Below are positions 35,794-44,780 of a DNA stretch of 64,000 nucleotides, piece after piece. Source of the stretch: Lachnospiraceae bacterium KM106-2. Its GTDB lineage: Bacteria > Bacillota > Clostridia > Lachnospirales > Lachnospiraceae. The notes under the pieces are model-generated. The model was not told the origin of the DNA, made no database searches, and was given only the letters and a program-made list of their open reading frames with translations. The position numbers were made by a program, and so were the translations under genes. How positions within the stretch are numbered: the first letter of the stretch is position 1; each line of letters begins with the position of its first letter. The DNA is taken from NCBI GenBank assembly GCA_009731425.1, contig AP018794.1:2611960-2675959 (forward strand), given 5' to 3'.

Positions 35794-38700
35794 CTAATTC
35801 AATTTCATACTATCTACTCTTACACCGGTATTACGAAATACAACGTATAGATTATGTACTCCCGTAGTATTCGCAATCTTGCTGCAAATAGACTCATACC
35901 CTATTTCCTGATAGGATGCCTTGTCCTTCTCTGCTCGGTCTTTTCCATAGACGATCTTCTTACTTTCGCCTTTTGTTGGCGCGATCACGAAGCTTCCTAA
36001 CAACTTACCATTCACTGAGTCCGCATAGACATCTACCCTTCCGTCATTATCAGAAGCATTTGCCAGACTTAATGTTAACTCAGTTCGATCCGACAATACA
36101 ACATTCGGTATCATAACATAACTTCCTGCTTTTTTACCTTCTGTAGCATATAATCCATCTCCCATACGAGCAGTGATGGCTTTGGAACGCTCCCGGTAGA
36201 TCACATCTTTGGAAATTGCCGTATGATCTGCTACATTGGTCTCTTTTACAGGATCTAAATTCGCAATAGTAGAACCGCTTACATTTAATTGGGCTGCATT
36301 CTTAATGCTGGTACTAGACTCTGCTACAAAGATCATATATTTTCCTTGTGCTACGATATTTTTCTTAGCATTCACATCATATACCATCATATTGTCCTTA
36401 TCGCAGTCTATCGTAACTGTTTTTGACTCTCCTGCTTTTAAAGAGACTTTTGTATAACCGATTAATTTCTTCTGGTATATGCTGTCCTTGTAATTTGTAA
36501 CAAATAATGGCTTTGCATAAATCTGAATCGTATCCTGTGCTGCAACCTTTCCTGTATTGCTTACCTTTGCGGTCACCTTTATGCTATCCTTTGAATCTTG
36601 TACGTTCGTATTCTGAACGATAAAATTAGTGTAGCTAAGGCCATAGCCAAATGGATAAGTTACCTTATTCTCATCGCAGTACTGATAAGTTAACTTTGTC
36701 TCGATTGGATCTGCATTGGTCAAATCAATCTTATAGCGAGGATCGATATCTTTTAAAGTAACTGTTCCACCCTCTGGAAGCGAGTATGCATCCAGTCTAG
36801 GCAATACATCATCGGACTCATACCATGTGCTCGTCAAACGTCCGCTAGGAGAAGACTCACCATAAACTGTATCTCCAAACAGAAGATTCCCCATTGCATA
36901 TCCATCATACTGTCCACTATAAGGCTCATAGATAATGGCATCTACTTTATCATTATCCTGAATTGCTTTCATGATCACCGGCGCATCAGAACGTACGATC
37001 ACGATAACCTTATCATAATCATCGGCTACTTGTGCTACTAAGTCATAAGCTTCCTTCGCCATTTCTAATGAAGTTCGATCAGCACCCTCACCAGAACTAA
37101 ATCTTGATGGTACACCAACTTCAACAATTGCTGTCTTTCCCTTTTTCTCTGTACTCTGCTTTATCTCTTGCATTGTAAAATAAGAATTCGAATCTTGCTT
37201 TGATACGGATTTACTAACCTCAATTTTCTGATCTGCTGCTGATACAACATAAGAGGATTGATAAGCGGTCTCTGCACCTCCTGTAAAACTGCTCTGATAA
37301 GAGCCAAGGATCAACCGTACCTGATTATTCTTTTCTTCTAATCGAATAACATCTGGAAGAGAACTTGATAAAGCGGTTCCTCCTTCATTCCATTCACCTG
37401 CTGCTGTAAGATCTGCTGTTCCCGCATTGGTAAATGGTGGCTCATAGCTAGTTGTCCATCCGTTATCTTTCTTTGTTAATCCAAGCCATTTCTGATTATA
37501 CTGAGACTTAATTCCATAGCCATTCATACCAAAAGCATACAGTTCAAACTGCTGTCTGATCCCTGGTTTTCCATTCTCAGATCCCTGTTGCATTGATAGC
37601 TCAGCACCATCTTTGTCATCCGATACTGTTAAATAAGTTCCTCCATTTCCTTGAAACGCTACAATTTTATTTCCTGATCGATACTCAATCTGATCCTTAT
37701 TAAGATGCTCTTTTATTCCACCTAAGGTAGTTAATCCTGCATGAGCGATCTTAGGCGTATTCGCTGCATAGGTTGTCTTTAATCTAGCATTTGCCATGTA
37801 GCCATACACGTCAATCGGACTATCACTAGAATAATCTTCTTTCTCTAGTGGTAAGACCTGATTTTGATTCTTTAATAAGACCATCGACTCATAACTTGAC
37901 TGATAAGCGGCCTTTTGTGCATCCTCACTCTGAACCGATTTTGTTGCATTGTCACTAATACCTGCTTCTGCTTCAAATGGATAATCTCCATCCTTACTAA
38001 AACAGCCTTCCCGTACAAATAGTTCCAATAAACCTGCCGTCGACTTATGTAAATCTTTTTCTGTCACACCCCAGATACTTTGATCCAATGCTTCCAGAAC
38101 ATCAGCCACTTCGATGTTGGTTCCATATCCTGAGTTTTCCGTGGCACCGCTTAGCATTAATAACGCTGCTGCTTCCGCTTTATTATTGCAATATGTCTTA
38201 TCATAACCATTGCCCCCGTACTGGATCAATGAGTTTTCCCCTTGAAAGTCAGCTACATTCCAAAGGCGATAATCGGAATTGCTCGATTCTATGATTCCTA
38301 ATAAAGGCGATGCTGCATTTGGAACTCCATTGGTTCTTCCATAGGAAGTCATAACTCCTTGTACGCTTCCTTCTTTTGCACTCTTTTTAAATGCTGCTAG
38401 CTGGTACTCCATCAAAGCACGGACAGACGCATGATAACTTCCTTCTCTTCGAAACCACTCCGATGCATACGTTGAATAATGTTTGGTACCTAAACCAACA
38501 CGAACATAAAATCCATCCTGATTTCCATTGGTTCCTTTACCTGTAATTCCATCTGCCATTGCATTTACCATAGTTCCTACTTGATTCGCATCCTCTGAAT
38601 ATCCTTCATCAAAACGACCGGATAAGGGATTGATCCTTGTATCACATAAGGCTGAATAAAGAAGGGTCATACCTTCCTTGGCAGAACAATCTCCTCTTCT

Positions 38701-39150
38701 TTCCTTCCCGATCACGGTTCCGACCTTCGTTAATAATTCATTATTCCAAGTCATACCTAAGGCATTGAGTGAGCCAAAGTCTGTATGTACTCCTTGGACC
38801 GCATCTACCTCACCTTTTCCACTTGGCATGGTATACGTTCCATAATCTGTTGTAACTTTAATTCCTCCCTGGGACAGTATGTGTATATTATAGTTTGCTT
38901 CTGTTGTATAGTCCTTCCACCCATGATTTTTATCATTTTGCAGCATATCATCAATTAATACATTAACAAATGCATCTAAGTCTTCCTTCTTTCCGCTAAA
39001 GATAGGCTTTCCATTGCTCTCCCGCTGAAATTCTGATTCCTTAGTACTTGCCTTAACGTCCATATTCTGAGGTAATAGATATGTCATGATTAGTACAAAT
39101 GCGATTATAAAACTAATAAAACCTTTTACATTATTTTTTTTAACCCTCAT
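35794..39150 (-). CDS. Secreted GH3-family glycoside hydrolase with inserted beta-trefoil-like and C-terminal CBM6-like domains
   Basis: 1118 residues. A signal peptide lies at about 8-35 (FISFIIAFVLIMTYLLP, cleavage near VKAS). The GH3 TIM barrel shows KHYSTYASEWFRREGSYHAS and VADFQGENSLIQ, whose Asp near 300 is the probable nucleophile. The alpha/beta sandwich (ESMVLLKNQNQVLPLEK) is interrupted by an insertion at about 485-640 (GNGGTYLTVSDDKDG, GYGIKSQYNQKWLGLT) resembling fascin/ricin-type beta-trefoil carbohydrate binders. An FN3-like domain follows (GYGLSYTNFIVQN), then a CBM6-like end (GVHNLYVVFRNTGVRVDSMK). It acts outside the cell on polysaccharide ends. The ATG at 39150 follows AGGAGG; it lies 11 bases after the GH106-like gene. 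Confidence 0.88.
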   Translation of the reverse strand: MRVKKNNVKGFISFIIAFVLIMTYLLPQNMDVKASTKESEFQRESNGKPIFSGKKEDLDAFVNVLIDDMLQNDKNHGWKDYTTEANYNIHILSQGGIKVTTDYGTYTMPSGKGEVDAVQGVHTDFGSLNALGMTWNNELLTKVGTVIGKERRGDCSAKEGMTLLYSALCDTRINPLSGRFDEGYSEDANQVGTMVNAMADGITGKGTNGNQDGFYVRVGLGTKHYSTYASEWFRREGSYHASVRALMEYQLAAFKKSAKEGSVQGVMTSYGRTNGVPNAASPLLGIIESSNSDYRLWNVADFQGENSLIQYGGNGYDKTYCNNKAEAAALLMLSGATENSGYGTNIEVADVLEALDQSIWGVTEKDLHKSTAGLLELFVREGCFSKDGDYPFEAEAGISDNATKSVQSEDAQKAAYQSSYESMVLLKNQNQVLPLEKEDYSSDSPIDVYGYMANARLKTTYAANTPKIAHAGLTTLGGIKEHLNKDQIEYRSGNKIVAFQGNGGTYLTVSDDKDGAELSMQQGSENGKPGIRQQFELYAFGMNGYGIKSQYNQKWLGLTKKDNGWTTSYEPPFTNAGTADLTAAGEWNEGGTALSSSLPDVIRLEEKNNQVRLILGSYQSSFTGGAETAYQSSYVVSAADQKIEVSKSVSKQDSNSYFTMQEIKQSTEKKGKTAIVEVGVPSRFSSGEGADRTSLEMAKEAYDLVAQVADDYDKVIVIVRSDAPVIMKAIQDNDKVDAIIYEPYSGQYDGYAMGNLLFGDTVYGESSPSGRLTSTWYESDDVLPRLDAYSLPEGGTVTLKDIDPRYKIDLTNADPIETKLTYQYCDENKVTYPFGYGLSYTNFIVQNTNVQDSKDSIKVTAKVSNTGKVAAQDTIQIYAKPLFVTNYKDSIYQKKLIGYTKVSLKAGESKTVTIDCDKDNMMVYDVNAKKNIVAQGKYMIFVAESSTSIKNAAQLNVSGSTIANLDPVKETNVADHTAISKDVIYRERSKAITARMGDGLYATEGKKAGSYVMIPNVVLSDRTELTLSLANASDNDGRVDVYADSVNGKLLGSFVIAPTKGESKKIVYGKDRAEKDKASYQEIGYESICSKIANTTGVHNLYVVFRNTGVRVDSMKLN

Positions 39151-39161
39151 AACCAATCCTC

Positions 39162-41411
39162 CTACTTCACATAAGATGTTACAAGAATCGTTCCTCGATT
39201 CCCTTCCAGATAAAACTCAACAATCACTGAATCTTTCTTTCTCTCCTTTGGTAAAATTGTGTTCATCTCCCCATTAAAAGGATCACAGAGCAGTAACTCA
39301 TCTATTCCAATTCCTGCGACTTCCACAATAACCTTTTGTTTTTGTTTGCTATAATTCATAAGGAATGTATAGCGAGTGTCCCTACTGATGTAACGATAAA
39401 GACGTAGTCCTTCGATGTCCTCATAGGAATGTGTATAGGGATCAATAATTCGATCGCCATAATAAAGTACATTCCTATCGCTCGTTTTCTCTTCGGTAAG
39501 TAATTTAATTGGTTCTTTGATGCAAGCATGCATGATGTCCATTAACTGATCATAGGATTTCTCCTCTTTTAATTGCACAGAAACATATTTTAAATGCTTC
39601 ATCTCCTCCTGAATCATGGAATCTGCTCCTCTTTTTAATGCAAACTCCGGAGTCTGATCCAAAAAAATGATCTTTCCTCCTCCCATTTCAAATTTCTTCA
39701 TAAGATCAGCTAATTCAAGCGGTATTATTTCACAATGAGGCAACAATAACAGCTGAAACTCTTGTCCTGTAGCTTTATTTCTAATAAAAGAGCTTTCAAC
39801 CTCAAATTGTTCAATTGCATCTTTGTGTAATAATTCATATCCAATATTTTGTTGATTGAATCCTGTAAGTAACTTTTGTATCATTTTATCTATATCAGCT
39901 GCTATATCATCCTGAATAGAAGCCCCAATCACCGACCCATGTGTAAATTTAGGATCTGCAATATAATGAAACCAAAATGTCTCTATTGGCAGATACACCA
40001 ATACCTCTGCCTCTTCATATCCATCCATAAATACATAATTTAATCTACGGATCAAGGCATTTCCTTCTTGTATCTTGGGAAACTCTTTCCACTGAAAGAA
40101 CTGACTTGGGGGCCAATCCTTTCCACGCTCTCCTCTAATAGAATAAAAGAAAGCATGATTGATAATACGAGTTACCCCTTGTTGAAAGCACCATGCGATC
40201 ATACGAATGTATTCTTCATAAGTCAAATCCCATCCACATCCTGCAAATATCTCAATTGCGACCTCACTTTTACCATAACTATGGGCAGCCGAGCTTACAA
40301 ACTTCGCATTCAAACTCCCAATTCCCTTTCCTAAATGATCGACTGCCGGAACGGATATTTCTCGAAACTGCCTCATCATGTCCCCACTATATCGAATCTG
40401 AGAAGCTAAGGTCTCTTCTCCCAGTAAATGAGCACATAGCTTTAAACCATGACCTTCACACCACTTCGTTAATCTCCAAAAATAGTTTTGTCGGTATAAA
40501 TTAGCGATCAGATCATAATAATCACACCGAATTCTTCCTCCCTCTTTTGTAGGCAGTACTAAATATGGTAATTTTGCAGTGATATCATATTGATACTTAT
40601 TATAAAAAATCTCTTCAAATCCTTTACACCAAGGTAATGCATTTGCCATTCTTGTCTCATCATTAAAAAAACCTTTGATGACAGTTCCAAATTCTTGTTG
40701 AAACCTTTTTGCATACTTCTCGTAAGTCGAAGAAATAAATTGTTCTGTCACATTTCCATCTAAATAATTGGGTTGATTCTTACCATTCCTTTCATATGGC
40801 TCCATGCAGATCTTAACGACATAAATAATCGTATCTACTTCTGCTTCATAATCAAATGCCCATTGTGGTACATGATTCATGGACACTTCCTGCAACCAAG
40901 GACTGATTGCAATCTCCTTTAATTCCTCTTTCTCATATAAAAAAACATTAAACGAACTATTTCTATCAGCCTCTGTGGTTCCCATTCCATTCCACAGCGT
41001 CAGCTGACAAGAAAAATGCTCTCCCTTTTTCACCTCATAGCGATCAAAATGTAAATACTGCTCTCGATTCTCTTCCTTTAATGTAATCGTCTGATTACAA
41101 GTCCCTGCTGGCCAATCCATCTCATCATAGATCCACATCGGTTCCTTCTTCTGCTTCTTATCATTCACTACAGTACCCATATGATCCATCCATTCCCTAT
41201 CGAGATAACCGCCAATATAATTCTTATTTGTCATCCCACGTCCATGAGGGGTGATACTCTTAACACCTATCTTGCTCATCAAATCTAGTTGCCTTACTAA
41301 TTCCTCATCTTTAATCTCATCATTCCAAAACCAGAAAGGAGACTGACTGTCATCAAGACTCGTCTCCTCTCTTGGCTCTCTCCATACCTTTTCATCCAAC
41401 TCTAATCTCAT
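39162..41411 (-). CDS. GH106-like glycoside hydrolase, putative alpha-L-rhamnosidase
   Basis: 749 residues. The N-terminal catalytic region begins FWFWNDEIKDEELVRQLDLM, continues with PHGRGMTNKNYIGG and WIYDEMDWPAG, and has GFFNDETRM and CAHLLGEETL (possible acidic catalytic residues). The last part looks like an amidotransferase-like Rossmann domain (EAEVLVYLPIETFWFHYIAD, IIFLDQTPEFA) followed by a small beta domain. This plan matches my memory of GH106-type proteins, although members with this architecture are often only called glycosyl hydrolases. It has no signal peptide, so it would act on imported oligosaccharide. It sits between the CUT1 permease and the secreted GH3. Confidence 0.72.
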   Translation of the reverse strand: MRLELDEKVWREPREETSLDDSQSPFWFWNDEIKDEELVRQLDLMSKIGVKSITPHGRGMTNKNYIGGYLDREWMDHMGTVVNDKKQKKEPMWIYDEMDWPAGTCNQTITLKEENREQYLHFDRYEVKKGEHFSCQLTLWNGMGTTEADRNSSFNVFLYEKEELKEIAISPWLQEVSMNHVPQWAFDYEAEVDTIIYVVKICMEPYERNGKNQPNYLDGNVTEQFISSTYEKYAKRFQQEFGTVIKGFFNDETRMANALPWCKGFEEIFYNKYQYDITAKLPYLVLPTKEGGRIRCDYYDLIANLYRQNYFWRLTKWCEGHGLKLCAHLLGEETLASQIRYSGDMMRQFREISVPAVDHLGKGIGSLNAKFVSSAAHSYGKSEVAIEIFAGCGWDLTYEEYIRMIAWCFQQGVTRIINHAFFYSIRGERGKDWPPSQFFQWKEFPKIQEGNALIRRLNYVFMDGYEEAEVLVYLPIETFWFHYIADPKFTHGSVIGASIQDDIAADIDKMIQKLLTGFNQQNIGYELLHKDAIEQFEVESSFIRNKATGQEFQLLLLPHCEIIPLELADLMKKFEMGGGKIIFLDQTPEFALKRGADSMIQEEMKHLKYVSVQLKEEKSYDQLMDIMHACIKEPIKLLTEEKTSDRNVLYYGDRIIDPYTHSYEDIEGLRLYRYISRDTRYTFLMNYSKQKQKVIVEVAGIGIDELLLCDPFNGEMNTILPKERKKDSVIVEFYLEGNRGTILVTSYVK

Positions 41412-41427
41412 CTTCCATCATCCTCTA

Positions 41428-42288
41428 TCAGCCTTTTACTGCACCAGCTGCAATACCATTAACAAACTGCTTTTGTAATAAAGAAAACAAAATAACCAAA
41501 GGTAATACACACAAAATACAAGCTGCAAATAATACATTCCACTGTGCTGGATTCTCCTTATCCCCTAAGAACTGTATCATACCTACCGGAAGAGAATACT
41601 GTTCCTTCTTAGATACAAATACCATAGGATAAAAATAATCATTCCAGATCCAAAGTCCTTGTGTGATGACCGTTGAGACCGTTGCCGGTTTTAATAATGG
41701 AAACACAACTTTGTGAAAGCGCGTCCACAATCCCGCTCCATCAATATAAGCTGCCTCTTCAATTTCTACTGGTACGCTCTTCATAAATCCAACATATAGA
41801 AAGACAGAGAAAGGAAGGGAACAAGTAATAAACATGATGATTGGCGCTCCCATTGAATTGGATAAATTCAATCTTCCAAACATCTGTGCAATTGGTATAA
41901 TGACCATCTGAGAAGGTACAATTAAGCCACCAATAAATAAGTAGTATAAAAATTTACTTTTGGCAGAACGGATCCTTCCGATCGGATAGGCTGCCATTGT
42001 TGCGATCAATACGATAACAGCGACTGATATTACCGTTGAGATCACACTATTTAACAGTTCTCTTGGGTAATTCATATTTGCAAATGCTTTTATGTAACTT
42101 TGCATTGAGAACTCATTAAATAACATCAATGGATTCTTTTGATTGCCCGGTGTACGAAGGGAACTGGATAATACGATGATCAATGGAGCAATGATCAGGA
42201 TACTAAATAGGATGAGTCCTAAATAGATCAAAATCGTCTTCTTTGAAAACTTCTCATATTCTTCTTGCTCTTTCTCTTCTTTTTTCAT
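41428..42288 (-). CDS. ABC carbohydrate transporter permease (MalG/CUT1 type)
   Basis: 286 residues with six membrane segments. The EAA loop, which contacts the ATPase, reads EIEEAAYIDGAGLWTRFHKV followed by VFPLLKPA, typical of CUT1 MalG-like permeases. Its ATG overlaps the stop of the preceding permease by one base (TAATG), so the pair is translationally coupled. No ATPase gene is present in this operon. As is common in Firmicutes, a shared MsmX-type ATPase encoded elsewhere would power it. Confidence 0.93.
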   Translation of the reverse strand: MKKEEKEQEEYEKFSKKTILIYLGLILFSILIIAPLIIVLSSSLRTPGNQKNPLMLFNEFSMQSYIKAFANMNYPRELLNSVISTVISVAVIVLIATMAAYPIGRIRSAKSKFLYYLFIGGLIVPSQMVIIPIAQMFGRLNLSNSMGAPIIMFITCSLPFSVFLYVGFMKSVPVEIEEAAYIDGAGLWTRFHKVVFPLLKPATVSTVITQGLWIWNDYFYPMVFVSKKEQYSLPVGMIQFLGDKENPAQWNVLFAACILCVLPLVILFSLLQKQFVNGIAAGAVKG

Positions 42289-43196
42289 TAGACCTCAACC
42301 TCCTTTTTATTCAAAAAGTACAACATAAATATGGTTATGGCGATGATCAGCAAGAAGGATACCACTGACAATGCACTTGCACGACCCATCTTCTGATTGG
42401 TAAATGCCAACTCATAAATTGAGAACATCAATGTCTTCGTTGCTTTTCCAGGGCCACCGTTGGTCATGATAAAGGAATAATCATATGCCTTGAGTCCTGC
42501 AATTACATTTAAAACTACGTTAATGGTAATCGTAGATGAGATCAAAGGAAGCTTGATCTTAGTGATCAACTGCTTTTCCGAACAACCATCTACTTTAGCT
42601 GCTTCTAGCAATGAGGTATCAATCGTCTGTAAGCCGGCTAGATAAATGATCATCGTAGTACCGAACCCCTTCCAGATCTCAACGATAGATATACCATATA
42701 AAGCACTCTTATAATTTCCCAATATATTAATGGAGGAACCATCGATTCCAAATAAGCTTAATACACTCGAGAGCATACCCGAATCTGGCATATACACATA
42801 AGACCAGATAAAACCGACTACAATTGCGCTAAAGAGTGCTGGCAGATAACAACAGGTACGAAAGAATGTCTTTCCTCTGATCTTGGTATTGAGTAAAAGT
42901 GCTGCACCTAAACCAAGAAGGTTGCCAAACACAACCATAAGAACTGCGTAGATCATAGTATTACTTAATGAATTCGTTAATGTGGAATCATCCCAGATCC
43001 GTTTAAAATTCTTAAATCCAACCATGTCATAACTTGCGGTAATCCCATTAAAATTAGTTAAGCTATAGTAAAATAGCTGTAAAATTGGAAAAATCCAAAA
43101 AATCAAAAAGAATGCCATCGCTGGTATGATAAAGACGTACATTTTTGTAGGAAATGCAGGTAACGTTAACCTTTTTGATTTTCTTACATTTGTCAT
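42288..43196 (-). CDS. ABC carbohydrate transporter permease (MalF/UgpA/CUT1 type)
   Basis: 302 residues with six membrane segments and the EAA loop LLEAAKVDGCSEKQLITKIK. The N-terminus (LPAFPTKMYVFIIPAMAFFL) and the YDMVGFKNFKRIW element are usual for UgpA/LplB-like permeases of oligosaccharide importers. It pairs with the MalG-type permease that overlaps its stop. A strong stem-loop (43227-43266) lies between it and the binding-protein gene. Confidence 0.93.
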   Translation of the reverse strand: MTNVRKSKRLTLPAFPTKMYVFIIPAMAFFLIFWIFPILQLFYYSLTNFNGITASYDMVGFKNFKRIWDDSTLTNSLSNTMIYAVLMVVFGNLLGLGAALLLNTKIRGKTFFRTCCYLPALFSAIVVGFIWSYVYMPDSGMLSSVLSLFGIDGSSINILGNYKSALYGISIVEIWKGFGTTMIIYLAGLQTIDTSLLEAAKVDGCSEKQLITKIKLPLISSTITINVVLNVIAGLKAYDYSFIMTNGGPGKATKTLMFSIYELAFTNQKMGRASALSVVSFLLIIAITIFMLYFLNKKEVEV

Positions 43197-43226
43197 AATT
43201 AATTCCTGCCTCTCTCTCTTTTTTTA

Positions 43227-43266
43227 ATAAGAGATCTCTGGTCTTTTCTAACCAGAGATCTCTTAT
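43227..43266 (-). other. Strong intercistronic stem-loop between binding-protein and permease genes
   Basis: ATAAGAGATCTCTGGT (43227-43242) and ACCAGAGATCTCTTAT (43251-43266) form a perfect 16-base stem with an 8-base loop, only 8 bases after the stop of the binding-protein gene. On the minus strand it is followed by an A-run and the next ribosome-binding site, not by T. It therefore looks like an mRNA 3'-end stabiliser or processing site that keeps binding-protein levels above permease levels, as known for malE-malF. Confidence 0.7.
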
Positions 43267-43273
43267 CTATGCT

Positions 43274-44647
43274 CTATTCTTCTTGCAAATCTTCGAATGA
43301 ACTCTGCATCTCTTCTGTTACATTATTTAGCGTCTTACCTTGTCCGCCTACCATCTCATAAAATACTTCTTCCATCTTATCTGCAACTCCTGATGGCCAT
43401 GCTTGATTACACCAATAAAATGCTTGTCCCTTATTTAAAGAATCAAGGAAAGGTTTGAATAGTGGATCCAGCTTCTCAGATCCATTACCATAAGTAACTG
43501 CATATTTTCCTGATGCCACATAAGCATCCCATAATTCTGATTTACCATCATAACACCAATCTAAGATTTCTTTACATTGATCAATATATTTACTCTTAGC
43601 ATAGATTGCTGGTCCAGCAGAAGTACAAACTGCAGTGTAAACCTTTCCATCTGCACATTCTCCTGGTAATGGGAAATATCCTCGATCAAATTCTACTTTT
43701 CCTTTTGCTTTGATTGCCTTTGCATTAAAGGAACCATCAAATGTCATGGCTGCCTCTCCATCAATAAATTTCTGAATTGCCTGACTGCTGCTAAGACCTA
43801 ATGATACCGAAGCATCTATGTATTTCTTATCATAAAGTTCCTTATACATGGATATAACTTTATCCCAAGTTCCTTTATCCGTAAATTTTGCTTTGTCCGT
43901 ATATAACTGATCATCATATTTATCATTCTTTGCATAGATTTCATTACATGCTAATTGATATAATCCAAACTGTAATACGTAAGAATCTTTATCTCCCATT
44001 ACAATTGGTTGAACTCCATTGTCTTTTAATGTCTTACATACATTTAAGAAGTCCTTCCAAGTCGTTGGTTCCTTTAATTTATATTGATCAAACATTTTCT
44101 TGTTATAATAAGTTCCTAAGATGGATACTCCATTTGGAATTGCATAAGTGGTTCCATCTAAAGTCATATTCTCCGTTAAGTTCTTCATATTAGATAAACA
44201 TTTCATATCATTTAAAGATGCTAAATATCCTGATTTTGCAAGTGTATAACAAGCATTCGTTCCAGCATACTTAGGTTGTACTAAGATAATATCTGGGCAC
44301 TGTCCAGATGCAAGCTTCGTCTTTAAACTAGTATAATAGTTATCATCTGGAAGCTCTGTCACTTCAAGTTTTACATTAGGCCATTTCTTGCTGACTAACT
44401 TTGGCATAACCTCTGTATAAAGATCATGTTCTGTAGCCGTTCCAGATACCATCATTGTGATCGTGATCTTATCGGAACTTTCAATTGCCTGACTATTATA
44501 AGTATCCGATTTCTCAGCTTTTGTAGTTGTCTTTTTCTCTCCTTCTTTCGTTTCTGCCGGTGCATTCGTTGATTTCGAACTACACCCTGTTAGCATGGAT
44601 AATACCATTACCACTGCTAGTACCATTGAAAAAAATCTTTTTTTCAT
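43274..44647 (-). CDS. Carbohydrate-binding lipoprotein of the CUT1 importer
   Basis: 457 residues. The lipoprotein signal peptide ends LTGC with Cys22. A Thr/Lys/Glu-rich linker is followed by an extracellular solute-binding family 1 fold (LASGQCPDIILVQPKYAGTN, the YNKKMFDQYKLKEPTTWKDF helix, FIDGEAAMTFDGSF, LDWCYDGKSELW). It captures oligosaccharide outside the membrane for the MalF/MalG-type permeases next to it. Two strong ribosome-binding motifs precede the ATG. The gene is first in its operon and divergent from the YesM-type kinase, the usual arrangement for systems controlled by that kinase/regulator pair. Confidence 0.92.
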   Translation of the reverse strand: MKKRFFSMVLAVVMVLSMLTGCSSKSTNAPAETKEGEKKTTTKAEKSDTYNSQAIESSDKITITMMVSGTATEHDLYTEVMPKLVSKKWPNVKLEVTELPDDNYYTSLKTKLASGQCPDIILVQPKYAGTNACYTLAKSGYLASLNDMKCLSNMKNLTENMTLDGTTYAIPNGVSILGTYYNKKMFDQYKLKEPTTWKDFLNVCKTLKDNGVQPIVMGDKDSYVLQFGLYQLACNEIYAKNDKYDDQLYTDKAKFTDKGTWDKVISMYKELYDKKYIDASVSLGLSSSQAIQKFIDGEAAMTFDGSFNAKAIKAKGKVEFDRGYFPLPGECADGKVYTAVCTSAGPAIYAKSKYIDQCKEILDWCYDGKSELWDAYVASGKYAVTYGNGSEKLDPLFKPFLDSLNKGQAFYWCNQAWPSGVADKMEEVFYEMVGGQGKTLNNVTEEMQSSFEDLQEE

Positions 44648-44780
44648 GATATCTCCTCCTCTTTCTTTTGATAACTTTATCCTAACATAGGGATAGTATC
44701 TTTTTGTTGCCGTTTTAGGTATACAAAAGTTGGATTAAGTGCTATACTTTTTGTAACTTATTGTAAATAGGAGGAAAATT

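Noticed and set aside
43227..43266. Intrinsic terminator between binding-protein and permease genes
   Set aside because: The stem is perfect but is followed by A bases and the next ribosome-binding site rather than a T-run; listed as an intercistronic stem-loop instead.
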